This document shows, piece by piece, positions 1 through 4,789 of a stretch of 20,008 nucleotides of DNA (its first letter is position 1; each line of letters starts with the position of its first letter). The stretch is from an uncultured Oscillospiraceae bacterium (GTDB taxonomy: Bacteria > Bacillota_A > Clostridia > Oscillospirales > Oscillospiraceae), in NCBI GenBank assembly GCA_900769845.1, contig CAAGIF010000010.1:1-20008 (forward strand), given 5' to 3'. Below the pieces are notes generated by a model that was not told the origin of the DNA, ran no database searches, and saw only the letters and a list, made by a program, of their open reading frames with translations. The translations under genes and the position numbers were made by a program.

Positions 1-33
1 TGACTGGAGTTCAGACGTGTGCTCTTCCGATCT
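1..33 (+). other. Illumina TruSeq adapter remnant at contig end
   Basis: These bases match, from memory, the Illumina TruSeq read-2 adapter, ending in GCTCTTCCGATCT. They are synthetic and not part of the genome. Read in the frame of the following gene they give the spurious N-terminus MCSSDL, a recurring artefact in metagenomic protein sets; the reverse strand gives the matching artefact ending EIGRAHV. The genuine sequence begins at about base 34. Confidence 0.97.
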
Positions 34-34
34 C

Positions 35-820
35 GGCACTGATGTGATCAGGGACTACGGTCAGGAGCAGCTGGATACCGGAAAGTGGATCGTCTACACC
101 TCCGCCGACTCCGTGTTCCAGGTCGCCGCACATGAGGAACTGATCCCCCTGGAAGAGCTTTATGACGCCTGCCACAAGGCAAGAAATATCCTCCGCGGTC
201 AGCACGGCGTGGGCCGGGTCATCGCCCGTCCCTATGTGGGTGACGGCGAAACCGGATTCAAACGCACCTCCAACCGCCACGATTACTCCCTGGAGCCCCC
301 GGCAAAGACCATGCTGGACGCGGTGAAGGAAGCAGGTCTTGCTTCCATCGGCGTAGGCAAGATCCACGACATTTTCGCCGGTATCGGCACCACCGAGCAT
401 GTCTACAACAAATCCAACGCCAACGGCATGGAGCACACCACCAACTATGCCAAGCAGGATTTCAAGGGCCTGTGCTTTGTGAATCTGGTGGATTTTGACA
501 TGGTTTACGGCCACCGCCGGGATATCGATGGCTACGCCGCCGCTCTGACGGAATTTGACACCTGGCTGGGCGGTTTCCTGGGGCAGCTGGGCGAAGAGGA
601 TCTGGTGATGATCACCGCCGACCACGGCTGCGATCCCGCCTACACCGCCACCACCGACCACACCCGGGAGTATGTGCCCCTGCTGATTCTGGGCAAGGGT
701 GTTCGCAATGTGAACCTGGGCACCCGGGAGAGCTTTGCCGACATCGCCGCCACCGTCACGGAGCTTCTGGATGTTCCCTTCCAGACCCCCGGTAAGAGCT
801 TCGCGAAGGAAATTCTGTAA
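35..820 (+). CDS. deoB: Phosphopentomutase, C-terminal fragment (5' end missing at contig edge)
   Basis: DeoB interconverts ribose-1-phosphate and ribose-5-phosphate, and the deoxyribose equivalents, linking nucleoside breakdown to the pentose phosphate pathway in the cytosol. It is a metalloenzyme of the alkaline phosphatase superfamily. The fragment has about 261 residues of a family that is usually about 390-400, so roughly the first third is absent. Visible landmarks are YTSADSVFQ near its start, VNLVDFDMVYGHR in the middle, and the metal-binding TADHGCDP followed by TDHTREYVPLL near the end, all typical of DeoB. The apparent GTG start at base 17 is inside adapter sequence and is not real. 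cdd follows after a 29-bp gap with its own ribosome binding site, so the two are probably co-transcribed as nucleoside salvage genes. The identification is secure; the true start cannot be seen. Confidence 0.95.
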   Translation, partial: GTDVIRDYGQEQLDTGKWIVYTSADSVFQVAAHEELIPLEELYDACHKARNILRGQHGVGRVIARPYVGDGETGFKRTSNRHDYSLEPPAKTMLDAVKEAGLASIGVGKIHDIFAGIGTTEHVYNKSNANGMEHTTNYAKQDFKGLCFVNLVDFDMVYGHRRDIDGYAAALTEFDTWLGGFLGQLGEEDLVMITADHGCDPAYTATTDHTREYVPLLILGKGVRNVNLGTRESFADIAATVTELLDVPFQTPGKSFAKEIL

Positions 821-849
821 GATCCCTTAACTTGGAAAGGAGATACCTT

Positions 850-1257
850 ATGACCCCCGAAAAACTGGTCGAACTGGCGAAGGAAGCCATGACCCACGCC
901 TATGTGCCCTACTCCGGTTATAAAGTCGGCGCAGCGCTGCTGTGCAAGGACGGCACCGTATATCAGGGCTGCAACATTGAAAACGCCGCCTACGGCCCCA
1001 CAAACTGCGCCGAGCGCACCGCCTTTTTTAAAGCTGTTTATGACGGACAGCGGGATTTTGAAGCCATCGCCGTCTGCGGCGGCAAGGATGGCGTCATCAC
1101 CGGCGGATTTCCTCCCTGCGGCGTATGCCGTCAGGTCATGCGGGAATTCTGCGAAGATGATTTTATCATTTACATGATCAACGAGCAGGGTTACGAGGCA
1201 AGAACCCTGAGCGAGATCCTGCCCTTCAGCTTCAGCGCAAAAAAACACATGGCGTAA
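850..1257 (+). CDS. cdd: Cytidine deaminase
   Basis: This enzyme hydrolytically deaminates cytidine and deoxycytidine to uridine and deoxyuridine in pyrimidine salvage. The 135-residue product has the length of the small tetrameric zinc-dependent type. The substrate and zinc signature is visible: NIENAAYGPTNCAERTA contains the catalytic C-A-E, with Glu as proton shuttle, and PPCGVCRQ gives the other two zinc-ligand cysteines. The ATG at 850 was chosen because AAAGGAG (836-842) lies 7 bases upstream; the in-frame TTG at 832 would precede that ribosome binding site. The gene sits directly behind deoB and before a likely nucleoside-binding lipoprotein, consistent with a salvage locus. Confidence 0.96.
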   Translation: MTPEKLVELAKEAMTHAYVPYSGYKVGAALLCKDGTVYQGCNIENAAYGPTNCAERTAFFKAVYDGQRDFEAIAVCGGKDGVITGGFPPCGVCRQVMREFCEDDFIIYMINEQGYEARTLSEILPFSFSAKKHMA

Positions 1258-1277
1258 TACCATCTGTACGGTTTTAT

Positions 1278-1356
1278 TTGTCGCAACATAGGGTTTTTGG
1301 TTATTCTAACAAATATTTTAGAAAATGGTTGATTTTTCATTTCAAATGTGCGACAA
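1278..1356. repeat. Inverted repeat TTGTCGCA...TGCGACAA before the lipoprotein gene
   Basis: TTGTCGCA at 1278-1285 is the exact reverse complement of TGCGACAA at 1349-1356. An inner pair, TTCTAA/TTAGAA, lies at about 1304-1324. A separate small hairpin, CGGTA/TACCG, occupies 1363-1380. The stretch is AT-rich and lies in the 148-bp gap between cdd and the lipoprotein gene. It could be an operator pair for DNA looping or a leader RNA fold. It does not match a purine riboswitch as far as I can see. Confidence 0.4.
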
Positions 1357-1357
1357 T
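1329..1357 (+). promoter_or_regulatory. Candidate sigma-A promoter for the BMP lipoprotein gene
   Basis: TTGATT at 1329-1334 and GACAAT at 1352-1357 are separated by 17 bases, each matching four of six consensus positions. The likely transcription start is close to 1364, about 40 bases before the ATG. The right arm of the 8-bp inverted repeat overlaps the -10 box. The match is weak, and the gene could also be read from the deoB-cdd transcript. Confidence 0.35.
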
Positions 1358-1405
1358 GACCACGGTATGGTTTCGTACCGATTTAAATTTATGGAGGAAT
1401 AAATC

Positions 1406-2530
1406 ATGAAGAAGATTCTTGCTCTGCTGCTGGCTGTCATGATGGTCCTGGGTCTGTTCGCAGCCTGCGGTTCCACCAACAACGAGCAGAAACCCAACGA
1501 GGTTGTCTCCGCTGACGACATCGCTGACGAAATGACTTCCGCTGATGGCAAGTACCAGGTTGCTTTCATCACCGACGTGGGCGCACTGAAGGACCAGTCC
1601 TTCAACCAGGGCACCTATGACGGCGTTAAGCTGTACGCAAATGCCAACGGCAAGTCCTACAAGTACTATCAGCCCGCTAACGGCGATCAGGCTACCGATG
1701 ATGACCGCATCAACGCAATGAAGCTGGCATGCGAGAACGGCGCTGAGATCGTTGTTGCTGCAGGTTTCATGCAGGAAACTGCTCTGAAGGCTGCTGCTGA
1801 AGCTTACCCCAATGTCAACTTCGTCTTCATCGATGGCTACCCCATCGGCTTTGACAATGTTGCAGGTATCGCATTCCAGGAAGAGCAGGCTGGCTATCTG
1901 GCTGGCTACGCTGCTGTCATGGAAGGCTACACCAAGCTGGGCTTCACCGGTGGTGGCGGCGGCACCAACCCCGCTTGCTGCCGTTACGGCTACGGCTTCG
2001 TTCAGGGCGCAGAGGCTGCTGCTGCCGCTAAGGGTGTTAAGGTTGAGATCAACTACTCCTGGCTGTACGGCTCCACCTTCTCCGCTTCCAACGAGCTGCA
2101 GACCATGGCTGCCGGCTGGTACACCAACGGCACCGAAGTTATCTTCGCTTGCGGTGGTTCCATGTTCAACTCCGTCGCTGCTGCTGCTTCCGCTGAGGAT
2201 GCAAAGGTTGTCGGCGTTGACGTCGACCAGTCCTTCCAGTCCCCCACTGTCATCACCTCCGCTATGAAGGGCCTGGCTGATGCTACCCAGTGGGCAATCG
2301 CAAAGCACTACGAGGGCAAGTTCTCTGAGATCGGTGGCACTGCTACCTCTCTGGGCGCTAAGGACAACGCTGTTGGCCTGCCCACCGCTACCTGGTCCCT
2401 GACCGGCTGGACCGTCGCTGAGTACGAAGCTCTGTTTGCTGACATCGTCGCAGGCAAGGTCACCATCTCCAGCGATGTTGTTGAGTTCCCCGAGAGCTCC
2501 GCTAACGTCACCGTTAACGTCGTTAAGTAA
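1406..2530 (+). CDS. BMP-family substrate-binding lipoprotein, probably nucleoside ABC transporter
   Basis: The product is 374 residues. It starts with a lipoprotein signal peptide: MKK, a hydrophobic core and the lipobox LFAAC with acceptor Cys21, so it should be anchored outside the cytoplasmic membrane. The mature part has the PnrA/BmpA family opening FITDVGALKDQSFNQGTYDG, a later NPACCRYGYGF segment and two lobes typical of periplasmic-binding folds. Family members with known ligands bind purine nucleosides. The ATG is preceded by GGAGG at 1392-1396. No permease or ATPase gene follows: a strong terminator comes 17 bases after the stop, so the transporter partners must be upstream of the contig end or elsewhere. 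The gene uses GCT and GTT codons far more than its GCC-rich neighbours, as expected for a highly expressed protein. Context with deoB and cdd supports nucleoside uptake; the ligand itself is an inference. Confidence 0.9.
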   Translation: MKKILALLLAVMMVLGLFAACGSTNNEQKPNEVVSADDIADEMTSADGKYQVAFITDVGALKDQSFNQGTYDGVKLYANANGKSYKYYQPANGDQATDDDRINAMKLACENGAEIVVAAGFMQETALKAAAEAYPNVNFVFIDGYPIGFDNVAGIAFQEEQAGYLAGYAAVMEGYTKLGFTGGGGGTNPACCRYGYGFVQGAEAAAAAKGVKVEINYSWLYGSTFSASNELQTMAAGWYTNGTEVIFACGGSMFNSVAAAASAEDAKVVGVDVDQSFQSPTVITSAMKGLADATQWAIAKHYEGKFSEIGGTATSLGAKDNAVGLPTATWSLTGWTVAEYEALFADIVAGKVTISSDVVEFPESSANVTVNVVK

Positions 2531-2546
2531 TTAACCGTCCATACTT

Positions 2547-2576
2547 AAGAGGAAGGCTTCGGCCTTCCTCTTTTTT
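2547..2576 (+). terminator. Strong rho-independent terminator after the lipoprotein gene
   Basis: Stem GAGGAAGGC (2549-2557), loop TTCG, stem GCCTTCCTC (2562-2570), then six T (2571-2576). The stem can be extended by two A-T pairs at its base. The stable TTCG tetraloop and T-run make this a textbook terminator closing the nucleoside operon. Confidence 0.95.
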
Positions 2577-2594
2577 ACCGCTCCGCGGTAAAAA
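2572..2594. repeat. Symmetric hairpin with T-tract and A-tract
   Basis: TTTTTACCGC (2572-2581) pairs with GCGGTAAAAA (2585-2594) around the three-base loop TCC. It directly abuts the previous terminator, sharing its T-run, and has T-tracts on both strands. It may be a bidirectional stop or simply part of a stacked terminator region. Confidence 0.5.
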
Positions 2595-2610
2595 CAGGGC
2601 GCGGCAACCC

Positions 2611-2645
2611 AACCGGGACAGCTTTTGCTGTCCCGGTTTTTTCTT
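2611..2645 (+). terminator. Second terminator-like hairpin
   Basis: AACCGGGACAGC (2611-2622) and GCTGTCCCGGTT (2627-2638) form a perfect 12-bp stem around loop TTTT, followed by TTTTCTTT. With the hairpins at 2547-2594 this makes three stacked hairpins in 100 bases, isolating the regulator-transhydrogenase operon from the upstream genes. Confidence 0.85.
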
Positions 2646-2752
2646 TCCGGATACCGGCGGGTTTAATTATTTCTGTCTTGCCGTCCCCCAATACGCCGAA
2701 ACCGAAAATTTTTCGGCTAAATTCCCGTAATTCCGAAAATTTTATTGAGTTT

Positions 2753-2767
2753 TCAAGGAAATCTTGA
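2753..2767. promoter_or_regulatory. Candidate Lrp/AsnC operator overlapping the -35 box
   Basis: TCAAGGAAATCTTGA is a 15-bp palindrome with 5-bp arms and an AT-rich centre, overlapping the -35 hexamer of the regulator's promoter. Lrp-family operators are commonly 15-bp palindromes with AT-rich centres. Autoregulation is an inference from position and shape. Confidence 0.4.
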
Positions 2768-2793
2768 TAATATAAGGAAAAATACGGTATAAT
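2764..2793 (+). promoter_or_regulatory. Sigma-A promoter of the lrp-pnt operon
   Basis: TTGATA (2764-2769) and TATAAT (2788-2793) are 18 bases apart; the -35 matches five of six and the -10 six of six consensus positions. The expected start is near 2800, giving a leader of about 30 bases that includes the inverted repeat at 2791-2815. Confidence 0.8.
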
Positions 2794-2815
2794 ACAGAAA
2801 AAGCTGTTCTGTATT
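2791..2815. promoter_or_regulatory. 9-bp inverted repeat at -10/+1 of the operon promoter
   Basis: AATACAGAA (2791-2799) and TTCTGTATT (2807-2815) form a perfect inverted repeat with a 7-base spacer. It begins inside the TATAAT box and covers the probable transcription start, so a bound protein would block RNA polymerase. It is a good candidate for autoregulation by the downstream Lrp-type protein; alternatively it forms an RNA hairpin just before the ribosome binding site GGAAAGG. Confidence 0.5.
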
Positions 2816-2829
2816 GGAAAGGAAAAGCC

Positions 2830-3300
2830 ATGGACAAAATCGACAGCAAAATTCTCCATTGTTTGACCACGGATGCCCGGATGAACGCATCCCAGATCGG
2901 CCAGAAGGTCAACCTGTCCGTTTCTGCGGTTATCGAGCGGATGAAGAAAATGGAAACCTCCGGACTGATCCGGGGTTACACCGCAGTGATTGATGAGCGA
3001 CTTGCCGGATATAGTGTACAGGCGCTGATTTCTGTCCGTCTGGAGCATCCGAAATTCAATCAGGACTTCACCCGCCATATGCTCAATCACGACCGGGTCA
3101 TGGAGTGTTCCTATATCACCGGCGATTTTGACTATGTGGCCCGGATTGGCGTCAGTTCTACCGAAGAGCTGACCAAGGTTCTTACCGACATCAAGCAGTT
3201 CCCCGGGGTTTCTCTCACCCGAACCTATGTGGTTCTGGACAATGTGAAGCAGAATATCCCCACCGTTCCCCATACGCAAGCGGCAACACCGCTGAAATAA
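2830..3300 (+). CDS. Lrp/AsnC-family transcriptional regulator
   Basis: The 156-residue protein has the family layout: an N-terminal helix-turn-helix (about residues 1-55, starting MDKIDSKILHCL, with ARMNASQIGQKVNLS and SVSAVIERMKKME) and a C-terminal RAM ligand-binding domain (about 62-142, with YITGDFDYVARI and the closing TYVVLDNVKQ). Such proteins form dimers and higher oligomers that often sense amino acids. The ATG is preceded by GGAAAGG. pntAA follows after 32 bases with its own ribosome binding site and no terminator between, so the regulator is probably the first gene of the transhydrogenase operon. Two palindromes cover its promoter, suggesting autoregulation. The family call is firm; the effector cannot be predicted. 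Confidence 0.92.
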   Translation: MDKIDSKILHCLTTDARMNASQIGQKVNLSVSAVIERMKKMETSGLIRGYTAVIDERLAGYSVQALISVRLEHPKFNQDFTRHMLNHDRVMECSYITGDFDYVARIGVSSTEELTKVLTDIKQFPGVSLTRTYVVLDNVKQNIPTVPHTQAATPLK

Positions 3301-3332
3301 ATCGGAAAATATTACAAACAGGAGGCTTTCTT

Positions 3333-4490
3333 ATGATTATCGGTATCCCCAAGGAAATTATGCACGACGAGGCCCGCGTGGCTGCAACCCCCGATTCCGT
3401 GAAGAAGTATGTGGCAGACGGCCATAAGGTCCTGGTGGAAAAAGGCGCCGGTGTTGGCGCTCTGTGCCTGGATGAAGCTTACGCCGCAGCCGGTGCGATC
3501 CTCTGCGACACCGCCCAGCAGGTCTATGACGAGGCAGAACTGATCCTGAAGGTCAAGGAGCCCCAGTTCAATGAGCAGACCCAAAAGCATGAAGTAGACA
3601 TGATGCACAAGGGGCAGTACTTAATCACCTTCATCCATCCCGCAGCTCCCGCAAACCACGAAATGGTCAAGCACATGGCAGAAGCCGGTATCATCAGCAT
3701 GACCATTGAGGGTGTGCCCCGTATCTCCCGGGCTCAGTCCATGGACGCACTGACCTCCATGAGCACCTGCGCCGGTTACAAGGGCATCCTGATGGCTGCC
3801 TCCGATCTGAAGAAATTCATTCCCATGATGCCCACCGCCGCCGGCATGATCAAGCCTTGTAATGTTCTGGTCGCCGGTGTTGGCGTCGGCGGCCTGCAGG
3901 CTCTGGCCACCGCAAAGCGCCTGGGCGCAAAGACCTTCGCAATCGACATCCGCCCCGCCGCTGTGGAGCAGGCTACCTCTCTGGGCGCAAAGATCATTGA
4001 ATCCGGCGTTGCTCCCGAGCTGGCAATCGGCCAGGGCGGCTACGCTCTGGAACTGCCCGAGGATGTTCTGGCTGCAGAGCGGGAGAGAATCGCAAAAGTC
4101 CTGCCGGATATGGATATCGTTTTCCTGTCCGCGCTGGTTCCCGGCCGTCTGGCTCCCACCCTCATCACCGAGGAAATGGTCAAAACCATGAAGCCCGGCT
4201 CCGTCATTGTGGACATCTCCATCGACCAGGGCGGCAACTGCGCCATCACCACCCCCGGCATCCGGGATGTGAAGCACGGCGTCATTCTGGAAGGCATTAA
4301 GAATATTCCTGGCATGCTGGCAGAATCCTCCACCTTCATGTATGCCGCCAATATGTACAACCTGGTCAAATACCTGACCAAGGACGGTTATCTGAATCTG
4401 GACGAGAGCGACGACATCGTCAGCGGCATGCTGACCACCAAGGACGGTAAGGTCGTCCACGCCGGCGCTCTGGCTGCAATGGGAGGCTAA
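3333..4490 (+). CDS. pntAA: NAD(P) transhydrogenase subunit alpha 1 (domain I, NAD(H)-binding)
   Basis: This cytosolic subunit binds NAD(H) and passes hydride to or from NADP(H) on domain III of PntB. At 385 residues it matches the split-type subunit of Rhodospirillum rubrum rather than the longer fused E. coli PntA. It opens with MIIGIPKEIM, has the transhydrogenase loop RAQSMD at 133-138 (counterpart of the RQD loop), and a Rossmann motif AGVGVGGLQA at 181-190. Asp205 after the second strand should favour NAD over NADP. Alanine dehydrogenase is a structural relative; the RAQSMD loop and the membrane-subunit genes immediately downstream decide for transhydrogenase. The ribosome binding site AGGAGG lies ahead of the ATG. 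pntAB starts two bases after the stop. Confidence 0.95.
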   Translation: MIIGIPKEIMHDEARVAATPDSVKKYVADGHKVLVEKGAGVGALCLDEAYAAAGAILCDTAQQVYDEAELILKVKEPQFNEQTQKHEVDMMHKGQYLITFIHPAAPANHEMVKHMAEAGIISMTIEGVPRISRAQSMDALTSMSTCAGYKGILMAASDLKKFIPMMPTAAGMIKPCNVLVAGVGVGGLQALATAKRLGAKTFAIDIRPAAVEQATSLGAKIIESGVAPELAIGQGGYALELPEDVLAAERERIAKVLPDMDIVFLSALVPGRLAPTLITEEMVKTMKPGSVIVDISIDQGGNCAITTPGIRDVKHGVILEGIKNIPGMLAESSTFMYAANMYNLVKYLTKDGYLNLDESDDIVSGMLTTKDGKVVHAGALAAMGG

Positions 4491-4492
4491 GT

Positions 4493-4789
4493 ATGAACCC
4501 TGTATTGCTGGTGGTTCTGTTTGCGGTGTCGGCAGTTCTGGGTTATGTGATCATCCGGAATGTGCCCGCCCTGCTGCACACCCCCCTTATGTCCGGTATG
4601 AACGCCCTTTCAGGCGTCACCGTGCTGGGCGCCATCATCGCTGCCTTTGACAGCAGAGGAATCCTGGCGCTGATTCTGGCCCTTTCCGCCGCTGTGCTGG
4701 CAATGATCAATGTTGCCGGCGGCTTCTCGCTGACCCACAAGATGCTCAGCAGCTTTGTGAAGAAGGGAGCGAAGAAGGATGATGAATAA
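4493..4789 (+). CDS. pntAB: NAD(P) transhydrogenase subunit alpha 2 (membrane domain IIa)
   Basis: A 98-residue integral membrane protein with three predicted helices (about 4-22, 32-52 and 56-76) and a basic C-terminus. The conserved loop LLHTPLMSGMNALSG (28-41) between helices one and two is the family hallmark. It supplies the first helices of the transmembrane part. GGAGG at 4482-4486, inside the end of pntAA, serves as ribosome binding site. Its last 11 bases overlap pntB, indicating translational coupling. At the third-helix position where some transhydrogenases carry a proton-channel histidine (in NAIHG), this protein has Ser40 (NALSG). Confidence 0.94.
   Translation: MNPVLLVVLFAVSAVLGYVIIRNVPALLHTPLMSGMNALSGVTVLGAIIAAFDSRGILALILALSAAVLAMINVAGGFSLTHKMLSSFVKKGAKKDDE

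Noticed and set aside
1258..1405. Purine riboswitch ahead of the lipoprotein gene
   Set aside because: The conserved loop and junction bases of purine riboswitches are not present.
1337..2308. 323-codon - strand frame opposite the BMP lipoprotein
   Set aside because: It is antisense to a gene with a lipobox, family motifs and ribosome binding site; Ser/Val/Gly-rich reverse translation without known motifs.
3333..4490. Alanine dehydrogenase as the identity of the alpha subunit
   Set aside because: The RAQSMD loop and the adjacent PntAB and PntB genes fit transhydrogenase domain I; the shared fold explains the resemblance.
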